Origin: Astropecten irregularis
Taxonomy: Eukaryota > Echinodermata > Asteroidea > Paxillosida > Astropectinidae
Assembly: GCA_963971285.1 (NCBI GenBank)
Contig: OZ020248.1
Span: forward strand, 14,570,001 to 14,634,000
DNA: 64,000 nucleotides
Direction of reading: 5' to 3'
The position numbers and the translations under genes are program-made. The notes beneath the pieces were generated by a model, which saw nothing but the letters and a program-made list of their open reading frames with translations, ran no database searches and was not told where the DNA came from. Shown here in pieces: positions 41,503-52,741 of this stretch; position 1 is the first letter of the stretch; each line of letters begins with the position of its first letter.

Positions 41503-42424
41503 GAAACAAACGACATATTAGGCTTATAAAACCCACTGACATAATAAAATGATAGTAAAAACGAAACTGTTAACATGATGATACATAAAGCAAATACATG
41601 TAATTATGTCAATCAATTCAATGATATCATAAAGTCGCGATCAAAAATCTTGCATCCGACTCGCTGACTTGCTGCAATGAGCAATGCAGATTGCATTGCG
41701 TTGATAATGACTAAATTAAATATTTATTGGCTGCTCGCATCAGTAAACTTGTGCGCGTGGAAAATAATGGAGCTAGCCTAGAATTCCTAGACTGGCGCCA
41801 GTCCCTCAACCAAACATTGGCCCTGGCATAACTGAAATTACTTAGCCACTGGAGTATCACAAATTTCATCCCCCCTTTTTGTATTATTAATGATCCATCA
41901 TAAACAAATGACAGTATCAAAACAATCATGCTTGGAGTAAGATCAGCCTGCTTTAGCAATTCAAAATCTTTTAAAATCAAAGAATATAAAAAAAAAATGA
42001 GACAGAAATTAATCTTAGATAATAATATTCACAATTAAGTACCTGTTCAACAAACAAATTTTCTAGAAATATGAATAATTATTTTGATAAAACTTAAAAC
42101 TTAAACTTAAAACTTAAAAATTATCTGATGACTAATATTGCTTTATATACAAAAAGACAACATTTGGTGTCTTAAAAAATAATAATAATAATAATGATAC
42201 TAATAATATATAGAATTTGTATAGCGCACTTTTAATTTTTAACTATACGCTCAAGGCTCTATGGAGCAAATTAGAGAATTAAATAAATTAGAGCTAATTA
42301 AATACACTACAGGTTCGAACTTTACTAATGAACGTATAAATAAATTTCATAATGTTTCATAATAATTAATATAATCATCAAATAACCACAAATGAAACTG
42401 ACTGAAATTAAAGTAATAGAAAAG

Positions 42425-42687
42425 TGAACAAAGAAAAATTTACTGGAGCGGGATTCGAACCGGCGACCTCCTGATACCGTACAGGTGCTCTACTAACTGA
42501 GCTATATCCAGCCCTACGTTGGTTGTGACCCCAATAGTCAGTTATCTTCAAACGAAGAATTCTTTCTTCGTGTGGCAGTCAGAAGCCATGAAACCACGCA
42601 CACACCGCCATACCCCAGGGATCATTTCACCGATACGCGCAGCAATGCTGCAACCTGGGAGCGGTACATGGGGGGATCACTCAAAGA
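42425..42687 (-). mobile_element. tRNA-derived SINE
   Basis: The minus strand reads GGGCTGGATATAGCTCAGTT and later CGGTTCGAATCCCGCTCCAG, a tRNA-like A and B box pair. The companion body (GCAGCAATGCTGCAACCTGG) is shared with 20040-20275 and 47938-48200. The anticodon arm is shortened, so this is not a functional tRNA gene. Confidence 0.65.
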
Positions 42688-42883
42688 GGATCTTTTAAAA
42701 GATCAAAAATAAAAGAGAAAAGACTTAAGAAATACCGTGGCCGTTTTTCACTGTTTTCTCAAAAAGTTGGCACCGTATGAGACTGAAATTTTCACAGATG
42801 ACTGTTACTGTATCTGTCTTGATATTTTTGCCCACTGAATCTGTATTTCTTTGACAAAAACCAAAGTATGATACTACCTTTAA
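42688..42883. mobile_element. family-1 MITE, right half
   Basis: Begins at the palindromic centre (GATCTTTTAAAAGATCAAAA) and runs to AAGTATGATACTACCTTTAA. The left half is replaced by the SINE; another family-1 fragment follows at 42884-43003. Confidence 0.8.
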
Positions 42884-43169
42884 GGCGGAAATGTTTTAAG
42901 GGTATGTTTCTACCAGCAACATGTTCATATCCTGAAAGTTATACATAAATCCATGAACATTTCTTTTTAGGTATGTTTAACAATCCTGTACTGTACCTTT
43001 AATTCAAACTGTGGGTCTAACTGTGGTTCGTGAAACAATCTCGGTTTGAACGGACCAACCGCTATAAATTTCGTCGAAAACATTTTCCATTGATTGGTTT
43101 TGAAAGTCTTGAAGTGAAAAGCAGCCATTGCTTATGTAAACGACTGGCGTTTAATTTGCCAATCTTTGA

Positions 43170-43595
43170 TTAAAGGTTCACTGCAATCAAATTTGGGAAA
43201 GGGATTTAAAATTATTGCTTAATACATCATTAATGACAATATAAATTATATTTTGAATGTAAGTGCTAAATTTTGACGAAACAGTTACAAAATCGATACA
43301 TGTATGCCCCGCCCCTCAAAAAAGTCCTCCTTGAAACCTACCCACGCAACAATAGTTTGTGACGTCACATGCAGAACTAGTATAGGCTCACACCGCAGTA
43401 CACTGCGTGGTGTTCTGTATGTGACGTAGGCAAGGTTTTTCGTCGCGAAAAATGGTGTGCTAAATTATTGGTCTAAAATACCTCCTTTGTCTATATACAA
43501 TATTTTTTTGCGTAAACAAAGATAGACAGGTTGAGTTTTATGACAATACAGATGTAATTAACTTCAGATGTGTTTTTATTACAGTGAACCTTTAA
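43170..43595. mobile_element. TTAAAGGTTCACTG-ended MITE
   Basis: TTAAAGGTTCACTGCAAT at the left and ATTACAGTGAACCTTTAA at the right, TTAA at both borders, 426 bp. Interior not related to family 1. It ends 30 bp before the candidate exon at 43626. Confidence 0.8.
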
Positions 43596-43625
43596 TTGAT
43601 CATGATTCCTCGTTTGTTGCCATAG

Positions 43626-43703
43626 TAACTTACAGGTGGGATCTTAAAGACACGTGGAGGCAAGTGGAGTCAAACTCAACACGAGAAATTCTGCCAAGAC
43701 CAG
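43626..43703 (+). CDS. candidate small exon (possible claudin-like exon 2)
   Basis: Between acceptor GTTTGTTGCCATAG (alternative CTTACAG, ten bases on) and donor GTAAGA. With the first acceptor it is 78 bp, phase 1 to phase 1, encoding TYRWDLKDTWRQVESN then STREILPRP. It fits the exit phase of the exon at 37439 and the entry phase of the exon at 45418, whose frame reads on openly. Protein family not recognised on its own. The link to the claudin-like exon 1 is inference from strand, order and phase. Confidence 0.45.
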
Positions 43704-43849
43704 GTAAGAGGGTACCAGTCTAAGAGGGTACCAGTCTAAAAGCAGTCAAACATAGGGCCTCAGCTTGGGACCTGTTTTGCACACGTCAGTATTACCAATT
43801 AAAGGGAGCATATAGGATTTGCAAGGCCTCCAAAAGAAATTATTGAGTT

Positions 43850-44330
43850 TGAAACAGAAAACAGTTCGTAAACAGTGCAAACAATCACCATGGGAAATCT
43901 TGTTCGTCAAGGAAATCAAGATTTAGTGTATTTTCCATAGATCGTTCGTCCGAACGATTTTTGGAACAAACATAAAGGACACCCTCACTTGAGTTGTTTT
44001 AATTATCCCCTTTCACTCAAGGTATGAAGATGGTCCTGGTAGAAACATGACATTAAATCATTTCCACCTGAAATGCTGTATTTATCCAGAAATAAGTTAA
44101 ACGAAGACCGAAAACAGTTTTGATCTCGGGGTAAGATCAACAACATTCTTGATGTTTTATAAGAAAAATCGAGTCGGGTTTTCTCTATTTTCTCGTGACT
44201 CAGATGTCAGATTGAGCTCAAATTTTCACAGGATTTTTTATTTCATGTACATGTTTGATCAGACAAAGTATGAGTGCTGTCCCGTGACCTTTACCAATCA
44301 TGTATTATACCTTTAAGGTATAGTCGTAAT
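43850..44330. mobile_element. long family-1-related MITE, inverse of 25046-25510
   Basis: Contains ATTGTTTGCACTGTTTACGA-type and AAAGGACACCCTCACTTGAG segments and TTTCTCGTGACTCAGATGTC, each the complement of segments at 25.0-25.5 kb. Confidence 0.65.
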
Positions 44331-44439
44331 GAAATTAGTTTACCAATAATGTGTATAATCATTAAAGTTAAAGGGATACATTCAGCTTCAAGGATGTTGT
44401 GCATTATACTCAGTGATTTTAACATAGGCCTACCAGGGC

Positions 44440-44670
44440 CCTTTCTTAAAGCTTGGCTTCCGGCTCAGGCTCCGGCTTCGTCTCTGTCATCCACATGCTG
44501 AAAATATAGGTTGTGCTTTTTCTATTGAAGCATGCAGATCTAATTTCTGTTTTAAACCAGAGAATCTACTTCAGAACCGCAGCCCAAAGTCTGAATTTTG
44601 TTATCTGTTATTTCAGAATGGATTTATGAAATGGAGCTAGAGCTGAGCTTTGAGAAAGGCCCCTGAGTTG
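44440..44670. mobile_element. hexamer-ended MITE, degraded copy
   Basis: GGCTTCCGGCTCAGGCTCCG at the left and GAGCTAGAGCTGAGCTTTGA at the right, with the family interior inverted (AGAATCTACTTCAGAACCGC). No expansion here. Confidence 0.65.
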
Positions 44671-44883
44671 ATTTAACTGCCTTGCGAATCGAACCCTATA
44701 ATCATGATGACGTTATCAGGCCACCCGCATAGGTCAAAATATGACCTATTGGACTGTTTCGCCATTAAAATCAAGCTAAAACAAACCTTTATTTTACATT
44801 AACTGGCAAACTTTTTGTTAAGTTAAACGCAGATTTTGTTATGTATGCAGCCGTATCACTTGTTAAAATGAATCTATGAGCGT

Positions 44884-45345
<462 letters not shown>

Positions 45346-45417
45346 GCCTAAACGACCTATCATGTTTATCCTTTCTGTTTGTTTGTGTCGTCATTTGATT
45401 GTTGTTGTTTTTTACAG

Positions 45418-45498
45418 GATCTCCGACCTGTGTGAAAATCAGAAACGTTCTACCGGAGCCGGGTTCGCCTCCCAAGGATATCACTTCGGCTGCACTCG
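45418..45498 (+). CDS. candidate small exon (possible claudin-like exon 3)
   Basis: 81 bp with a strong acceptor (GATTGTTGTTGTTTTTTACAG) and donor GTAAGC, phase 1 to phase 1. It encodes [20 protein letters not shown] then ITSAAL. If joined to the exon at 43626 the frame is open, and a Cys follows the GLLESC of exon 1 as expected for the second loop Cys of claudin relatives. Other frames of this exon contain stops. Next exon not found in the window. Confidence 0.5.
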
Positions 45499-45539
45499 GT
45501 AAGCTTACGGTCTCAATTCTTACTTTGCAGTCATCACAC

Positions 45540-46607
45540 TATCCAAAATCTCGGGGTTGGAACCGGATCGAACCCCGAGATTTTTTTCAACCCTTTTCAC
45601 ACTTGAACATTTTCAACCCCGAGCCAACCCGGGTAGGACGGCCTAGCCGGATCGAAATCAACCCCAGGTAGGGAGCAGGGTTGAAAATTTCAACCCAGTT
45701 CCAAACTGCATTTTGCGCCGTGTGACGCGTGATCTGTGTTGTTTGAGCCGGTTCACCATAAACATAGTGTGAAAGTTGCGTCTCTTCGATTCGGTTCAAA
45801 AACTTGCCGGGCTGAACCGGCGTGGATCCAGGTTGGTTTCAACACGGATCGAAAAGGAGATAGTGTGAAAATGCCCTACCCCCATAACCTTAACCAAAAA
45901 AATGAGTGTAGAAATGAAAAGAAAGAGATTGAAATCGCCTGGACAGAGAAGAGAAGAAGATCGCCATTGCATGACAGCTCTGACTTGGCAACGTGAAGGA
46001 AAATGCTTTCCATTTTCCTTCACAATGGGCAGATTGACCCAAAACTATTTGGAGGAGGATAGTGGGCAAGGAAAGAAATGACTTTGGTTGGAAGATTATG
46101 GACAGCAGCCAAAGAAAGACACATGTGGGAAGGGAGTATATGTATGGAGGCCTTGAGTGCAAGGGAGGACGTACAGTGGAGGTGAGGGTGTAATGTATGG
46201 ATTACAATTACTTCAACTTGATAGCGCACGCGCACCCACGCGCACAACAAACGCGCGCATGCCCATAATTGCGTGCGCATGCTCAGAGCATGAAAAAAAA
46301 GAAAAAAAAAAGACTTCGGTCTGCTGCCGCCAACGTCTCCAATGGGAGACTTTTGAGAACTGTGCTCGATTTCACGAAAGGCTAAGATCGATCGCAACTT
46401 GCGTATCAATCTTAATTGCTAAGCAACGCGTGACGTCACAATACTAGCCGCTATGGAAACATGAACAACTCATCTTAAAGATGAATCGCAAATCTTTGTG
46501 AAATCGACGCGCACGTAATTTTGTGCATGCGCGCGTTGTTTTGCGCCTGCGCTGTTGTGCGTACACGTGCGCTGTTGACTTCCTCAAAAGTCTCCCATTC
46601 TTTTGCT
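45540..46607. other. non-coding stretch with GC-rich inverted repeats
   Basis: Contains CGGGGTTGGAACCGGATCGA / ATCGAACCCCGAG-type inverted phrases (45550-45880), alternating purine-pyrimidine GCGCACGCGCACCC tracts (46223-46290, 46508-46580) and a hairpin related to the GGGCCGATTTCACT family (46362-46510). No exon identified. Confidence 0.45.
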
Positions 46608-47741
46608 TTAAATCAACCACCGGCCCAGTTCCTTTAACCTTTTTTCTTTTTGGTCGTATCCAATCAAATAGCTTAAATGTACAACATATACTTTATTCAG
46701 TGCTTTTTCTATCCGGCTCTTGTCGTTGCCGTAAAGGCACCTTCCGTCCGGATAGCGCTTGGGATCCAGGGTTTTTACTTTCAAACCATATGCTTTGATT
46801 CCTTTAAAAATCAGACGATTCAAAACGTTTTGATCGGGGGTTCCCTTACTCGTTGTGTTCAACAAATGCGCCCACTCCCTTACCACGTGAAGGGTGTTAT
46901 TCGTAGGGCGATAATAAGCAAAACCATCACAAAATGCAGAACTTGGAGGTTTAAATTCGTCATGGAATGCCATGTCAAAATTCCCTCGGAAATCCGAACC
47001 TTGAAAGGGATCCTTGAGCCACAATGTATCGACATCAACAAATAATACTTCGTAACCTTGCTCAAGAAATTTCAATAAATAACGCGGGCGCTTATTAACA
47101 AATTTGATGTATATCGGCTTTCCCACTAAGAGTTTGTCAGGACTGGACAAACCCGAATCTGTTAACATAACGTTTAACTCCATTCGCGATTTCGCTATCG
47201 TCTTCAGTATACCGTAAGACTGCTCATCTTCGGCAATGATCGTAATCTTTGGACAGGCCCGGGTTTTCTTGATGCTTTCGAGCATGTTCAATGTCATGTT
47301 CAGGAATCCAGCATTCGATGTAGTTAACACCATAGTCTTAGGTCTCTTCTCAATGTCCGACTTAGAGCACGTCAGTGAGGAGACCGGGCGCTGATCTGAC
47401 GGGGCCGGGCTCTGCTTTGATGTGACCGGTCGCTGCTTTGATGTGACCGGGCGCTGCTTTGATGTGACTGGGCGCTGCTTTGATGTGACCGGGCGCTGCT
47501 CAGACGAGACCGGTCGCTTCTCTGACGAGACCGGTCGCTTCTCTGACGAGACCGGTCGCTGCTTTGGCGAGATTGGTCGCTTCTCTGACGATGTTGTAGC
47601 CGGGGTCACATGCTCGTCAGGGCCGCCGAACCTTAAGGTTGACAGCTTGATCACGGCCGGTAAACGCAGTGAAATCAGGACTATAAGAGCGTGAAATATA
47701 CCAAAAAGTGAAAGGAAAAGTGATCTATTAACATTCTCCAT
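46608..47741 (-). CDS. type II membrane glycosyltransferase, GT77-like (377 aa, intronless)
   Basis: A single uninterrupted ORF. A short cytoplasmic tail is followed by a membrane anchor (about residues 8-31, LFLSLFGIFHALIVLISL), then a stem made of about ten tandem seven-residue repeats of the type RPVTSKQ/RPVSSEK (51-121), then the catalytic domain. The DxD motif is FVDVDTLWLKDP (DVD 236-238), with DGFAYYRPTNNTLHVV and TPDQNVLNRLI downstream. This is the pattern of the nucleotide-diphospho-sugar transferase family (PF03407), which includes plant GT77 xylosyltransferases and many uncharacterised invertebrate members. It is expected in the Golgi lumen, transferring a sugar from a nucleotide donor; substrate unknown. 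Intronless structure suggests a retrocopy or a family that lost introns. It lies on the strand opposite to the claudin-like exons. Confidence 0.85.
   Translation of the reverse strand: MENVNRSLFLSLFGIFHALIVLISLRLPAVIKLSTLRFGGPDEHVTPATTSSEKRPISPKQRPVSSEKRPVSSEKRPVSSEQRPVTSKQRPVTSKQRPVTSKQRPVTSKQSPAPSDQRPVSSLTCSKSDIEKRPKTMVLTTSNAGFLNMTLNMLESIKKTRACPKITIIAEDEQSYGILKTIAKSRMELNVMLTDSGLSSPDKLLVGKPIYIKFVNKRPRYLLKFLEQGYEVLFVDVDTLWLKDPFQGSDFRGNFDMAFHDEFKPPSSAFCDGFAYYRPTNNTLHVVREWAHLLNTTSKGTPDQNVLNRLIFKGIKAYGLKVKTLDPKRYPDGRCLYGNDKSRIEKALNKVYVVHLSYLIGYDQKEKRLKELGRWLI
47380..47602. repeat. 21-bp minisatellite encoding the glycosyltransferase stem repeat
   Basis: About ten tandem units of the type GACGAGACCGGTCGCTTCTCT and GATGTGACCGGGCGCTGCTTT. 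All are in frame, so unit number can change without breaking the protein. Confidence 0.9.
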
Positions 47742-47937
47742 AAAATGCGAATAAATTAATTTTTAAAAAAATTAAAAGGAAGACAAATCTGTGTTACAAA
47801 GCAACTGTACACTCAGTCCTCAGAGCGTATATCTCCGGGCACATAAGGCCTCTTATAGCTTTAAGGCACTTTGTCCCGGGGTAATAAACAATTGTTTTTT
47901 TTTATATTCGTGAAATAAACTGACTGAGTTTAAAGTC

Positions 47938-48385
47938 ATTGAAAAGTGAACAAAGAAAAATTGACTGGAGCGGAACTTCGAACCGGCGACCTCCTGAATA
48001 CCGTACAGGCGCTCTACCAACCAACTCTACCTACGTTGGTGGTGACCCCAATAGTCAACTATCTTTGTTTGTTTGGCAGTCAGAAGCCATGAAACCACGC
48101 ACACACCGCCATACCCCAGGGATCGTTTCAATGATACGCGCAACAATGCTGCAACCCGGGATCGGTACATGGGGGAACACTCAAAGAGGATACGGCTTTT
48201 TAATTAATATATTCGTCAAATAACCACAAGGGAAACTGACTGAGTTTAAAGTAATTGAAAAGTGAACAAAGAAAAATTGACTGGCTGCATGGCTCAGTTG
48301 GTAGAGCGCCTGTACGTTATTCAGAAGGTCGCCGGTTCGAATCCCGCTCCAGTCAATTTTTCTTTGTTCACTTTTTCAATTGTTT
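47938..48385. mobile_element. two tRNA-derived SINE heads in opposite orientation
   Basis: Minus-strand head near 47960-48040 (GAACCGGCGACCTCCTGAAT) with the companion body to 48200. A plus-strand head at 48285-48356 (GCATGGCTCAGTTGGTAGAG and CCGGTTCGAATCCCGCTCC) follows, with GAAAAGTGAACAAAGAAAAA flanks on both. Confidence 0.65.
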
Positions 48386-48552
48386 TTTTAGTTATAATTA
48401 TACAAACAGTCTTACCAATAATAGTAATTCCGAAAACCCCTCCGACGCACATACATCTACACATTGATCTGTTCATTTTCACCGTTTTTGATGAAAGCTG
48501 AAAGCTGATTGGGGATAAAAACAAAACAAGTTAAGACAACATTGAACTGCTA

Positions 48553-48976
48553 TACAGGGTTTCCCCCCAAAACGCAACACGTTGTGTCGAGAACCATTTT
48601 ATTGAAATTAAACTGTTTATCGCTTTATCGCGATTAGGATATAATAAAACCATGTCTTGGCTATCACCATGTATAGAATCTGAGCAAAATTGGACTGCAA
48701 TTGAGGGGAAAAAACTAAGACTGAATTACCCAACCTCAAAACCTGATTTTCATCTTTCTTTCATACACATTATGTGTGTATTGACCACTTATTCTGGAAC
48801 ACTGCAAATTTGTTTTTGAAGAATACTCTTTCAATTGGTCATATTTTCACCAATTTCAGCCCGATTTTGCTTAAACTCTACATGGTGATAGCCAGGACAT
48901 GGTTGTATCTCATAGTGTAATTTTAACATAATGGTTCTCGACAAAGTGTTATGTTCTTTTGGGGGGACACGCTGTA
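48553..48976. mobile_element. mariner-like palindromic MITE, copy 2
   Basis: TACAGGGTTTCCCCCCAAAA at the left and TTTTGGGGGGACACGCTGTA at the right, TA borders. The interior matches 37650-38094 (CTATCACCATGTATAGAATC-type, TCATACACATTATGTGTGTA). Confidence 0.85.
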
Positions 48977-49045
48977 TAAACCTGCAGTGGGCGAACATTT
49001 CGAGCCTCATTGGAACGTGCGTGATGCTCTAAAATCGGCTGTTTT

Positions 49046-49540
49046 ATAGGGCCTGTGATTTTACCCACTTCCTCACACTGTTTCAGGGTTTACAGCAAGT
49101 TTTTGGTTTGTGTGCTTATTAGAATTTCCATATTCATGAGCAAAACTGTGATGTCATCTAGGTAACTGAGAGCAGTAACCCAATTGATTTGTGCACAAAA
49201 AGTTGGGGTTGTTTTCTGACGGACCTTTTCCTCCTCAATAGGTTTTGTTTTGCCGAATATGTTCATTTCACTCAACTGGTGCATGATGTAATTTGTTTTG
49301 CATAACCATTTCTGTGGGTCAGAAAAAAAAGATTTTCTGGTTTTTTTTTATTGTATTTTGGCTGTTGATTCACTACATGAGTATCCATGAAAATCCCTCA
49401 TTTTGTAAAGCCATTCAAAGGAAAACCAAATGCTGGTTTGAAACCAGAATAAGACTTGCCATTCGTTATCTGTCAGTATATTCTCGATATGAAGGCATTA
49501 AAATAACCTGACTGATACAAGAACTGCAGGAACCCTTTAA
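49046..49540. mobile_element. family-2 MITE (left limb of a large inverted repeat)
   Basis: Starts GGGCCTGTGATTTTACCCAC and ends GAACTGCAGGAACCCTTTAA. Its mirror copy lies at 51246-51706. Confidence 0.8.
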
Positions 49541-50103
49541 TCTATATTAACCTGTTAAAAACACTGTTCATTGTTCTTCAGTTTTTTCACCTTTTAATGA
49601 CTGTACAAAACTATATCAGTTCTGATGGCGCTTCCATTTTTCAGTTGGAGAACGCAACGAGTTTATTGTGGGAGTTTTGTTTTGTATAATTATATACCTT
49701 CACTTACTAGTACAATTGATAAGCCGGTGCACGTTTTTAATGGTTTGGCAAATTAATCACATATTTACGACGACATGTCAGAGGAAAATAATTTTATAGT
49801 AAGATGCGTCATACGAACATGAAAGAAAGCAATTTTAGACCAAAACTAAAAAATGACATTTATGGCCCTCATTAATCTCGTTCATTATACCTTTTTGAAG
49901 TTTAATGTCACTGTACTGTGTTCATACTTATTTTGTTTCCCTGAAAATAACTCAAACATTACAATGGCTACACAATTATTTACTACGGAGCTCCACGAGT
50001 GCCATTCCACTTATCCAGATAATCACATAATTTGTCTCACCAAGTCGTCTTATTAAGCCCTAGTCGACTTATCGAGATGATTTATTCGTACAAGCTGACT
50101 TAA

Positions 50104-50335
50104 GCCCACCGCACACTATACGATCCGACTACGACCCGACTGGTTTTTGGAAGGATCGCAAAGCATTCTGGGAGTCTTAACCGTGATTCGACAGTCGAAT
50201 CTTGTCGACTGGCCATCAGAGTGGGTCTGCGACTGGGAACAATCACGGTTAAGACTCCCAGAATGCTTTGCGATCCTTCCAAAAACCAGTCGGGTCCTAG
50301 TCGGAATGTCGGATCGTATAGTGTGCGGTGGGCTT
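50104..50335. mobile_element. palindromic MITE, GCCCACCGCACACTATACGA ends
   Basis: GCCCACCGCACACTATACGA at the left and TCGTATAGTGTGCGGTGGGC at the right are perfect 20-bp inverted repeats. The arms continue through AGGATCGCAAAGCATTCTGG and its complement. Flanked by TTAA and TTTA. Confidence 0.85.
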
Positions 50336-51245
50336 TAGTGTAACGTAACCAGACGTCCCCGATTTCCGGGGACTGTCCCCGATTTGACAGGACAAGTCGA
50401 CTTGTCCTGATAGTTTACCATGTAAAGACGACTTACTAAAACTGAGGCCAATTATCATGATAAGACGACTTTTTAGATGCACTTCGTTGACTTGGCAAGG
50501 GGCCAATTTCATAAAACTGTTAAGCAAAAAAATGTGCTTAGCACAAAAATGTCTCGCCTAATAAAACAAACCACCATTGAAAATTCAATTTGATATTCGT
50601 TGGAGAGATAAACTATGTGGTTATCTGGATAAGTTGAATGGCACTCGTGGAGCTCCGTAGTAAACTATCAGGACAAGTCGTCTTCCTTCTTTCACTAAGT
50701 AATCTTGTACGATCTCGATAAGTCGACTTTTAGGGCTTACTAAGTCGACTTGGTGAAATAAATGATGTGGTTATCTGGATAATGGCACTCATGGAGATCC
50801 GTAGTAAATGTACATGTGTACTGTACCCATTGTTATGTTTGAGCTAGTTTCAGGGAAACAAGGTATGAACACAGTACAGTGACATTCAACTTCCAAAAGG
50901 TATAATGAACGAGATTGATGAGAGCCATAAATGTCATTGTTTAGTTCTGGTCTGAAATTGCTTTCTTTCATGTTCATATGACGCATCTATTAAACTATTT
51001 TCCTCTGACATGTCGTCGTAAATATGTTATTAATTTGACAAACCTTTAAAAACGTGCACCGGCTTATCAATTGCACTAGTTAGTGAAGGTATATAATTAT
51101 ACAAAACAAAACTCCCACAATAAACTCCTTGCGTTCTCCAACTGAAAAATGGAAGCGCCATCAGAACTGATATAGTTTTGTACAGTCATTAAAAGGTGAA
51201 AAAACCGAAGAACAATGAACAGTGTTTTTAACAGGTTAAAATAGT

Positions 51246-51706
51246 TTAAAGGGTTCCTGCAGTGCTTTTTTCAGTCAGGTTATTTGTATTGCCTTCATAC
51301 AGAGAATATACTGACAAATAATGAAAGACAAGTCTTATTTTGGTTTCAAACCAGCATTTGGTTTTCCTTTGAATGGCTTTACAAAATGGGGGATTTTCAT
51401 GCATGCTCATGTAGGGAACCAACAGCCAAAAAATAATTAAAAAACATACATTTGAAAAGGCAAACTTGACCCACAGAAATGGTTTGGCAAACAAATTACA
51501 CCACCAGTTTAGTGAAAGGAACATAGGTAATTCGGCAAACCTGAAACCTATTGAGGAGGAAAAGGTCCGTCAGAAAACCTATAAAACAACCCCAACTTTT
51601 TGTGCACAAATCAATTGGGTTACTGCTCTCAGTTACCTAAATGACATCACAGTTTTGCCCATGAATATGGAAATTCTAATTAGTATACAAACCAAAAACT
51701 TGGCCA
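51246..51706. mobile_element. family-2 MITE (right limb)
   Basis: Starts TTAAAGGGTTCCTGCAGTGC and runs to TTAGTATACAAACCAAAAAC; inverted relative to 49046-49540. Confidence 0.8.
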
Positions 51707-51949
51707 GGGGCCAATTTCATAAAACTGTTAAGCACAAAAATTTGCTTAGCACAAAAATGTCTCGCCCAATAAAACAAATCACCATTGAAAATTCCATTTG
51801 ACATTCATGGTCAGCGAACAAAAGCCAAAGAACAATCACAAGTGATAATCAACACGTGGACATTTGGTTGTTAACCCTGTTTTTATTAAGACAGAAATGT
51901 CATGCTTAGCAAATATTTGTGCTTAAAGGTTTTATGAAATTGGCCCCTG
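51707..51949. mobile_element. GGGGCCAATTTCATAAAACTG element
   Basis: GGGGCCAATTTCATAAAACT at the left and TTTTATGAAATTGGCCCC at the right. Interior with TTAGCACAAAAATGTCTCGC. Confidence 0.8.
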
Positions 51950-52468
51950 ATGAATTATCAGAATAAAAAAAAATCAACTTTTCGTTTTCCCAAAAAGTCA
52001 TCTTGTTGAGACAATTGAGTTGACTTTTACCACTCTAAAAGTCGACTTGGTGATTATTATGTAGTTATCAGGATAGGTGGAATGGAGCTCATGGAGCTCC
52101 GTAATTTACCATTCAACCATAATCCAAGACATTATGTATAATGCGCCTATAAGTACATGTAGGTGCTCGTTAGTCGTTACATTAAATTTGCACGGCCAGC
52201 TGTATTCAGTTTAATGAGGACTGGCTGTTTTCAGTCGGCAGCTTACGACGGCAATTACGATCCATCACCCTATTAATATATTAATCGGTACATCGTAACT
52301 AATGACAAAATAACATCGACATGATACCCTGTAAAGCATCGCCATGGAAACAACTACAAAGTTCATGAAAATTAATGATTTTTGTCCGTCGGGTGGGATA
52401 GAATTATGCAAATTAGGCTTGCCCTAACTTACACCGACATAGATGGGCGCTGTTACTCGATGCGCACA

Positions 52469-52741
52469 GGGCACAATTTCATGGAATCCGTTACCGTTAG
52501 CAAAAATTCTTCGCTTACGGTAGCAGATTTGTTTTGGTTACGGTTTGCGTATTTCACGGAAGAGTTTCCTTTTTGGTAACGCTTCTGCAACGGTTTGCAG
52601 AAAATGATCACGGTTACCTTTGAAATTCTTTGCTAACGGACAGTCTTGCTTACGGATTCCATGAAATAGATTACACGCGTATAGCAGTGCATGCCCGTAA
52701 GCATAAAAATAGGCCGTAACGGATTCCATGAAATTGGGCCC
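52469..52741. mobile_element. MITE with CAATTTCATGGAATCCG inverted ends
   Basis: GGGCACAATTTCATGGAATC and GATTCCATGAAATTGGGCCC; the interior has CGTTACCGTTAGC-type repeats. Same family as 4188-4822. Confidence 0.8.

Larger units (their letters stand above)
40810..43169. other. gene-free AT-rich region with MITEs and a SINE
   Basis: Contains a family-1 MITE (41130-41502), plain AT-rich DNA (41503-42424), a tRNA-type SINE (42425-42687) and family-1 fragments (42688-43003). No exon recognised. Confidence 0.45.
49095..51706. repeat. 2.6 kb inverted repeat with ~1 kb arms
   Basis: The left arm (49095 to about 50045) and right arm (about 50745-51706) are inverted copies: each consists of a family-2 MITE plus about 0.5 kb of further sequence (for example GAACAATGAACAGTGTTTTT at 51209 against AAAACACTGTTCATTGTTC at 49557, and TTACGACGACATGTCAGAGG against its complement at 51003). 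The centre has scattered AAGTCGACTT repeats and a separate 230-bp palindrome (50104-50335). Confidence 0.85.
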
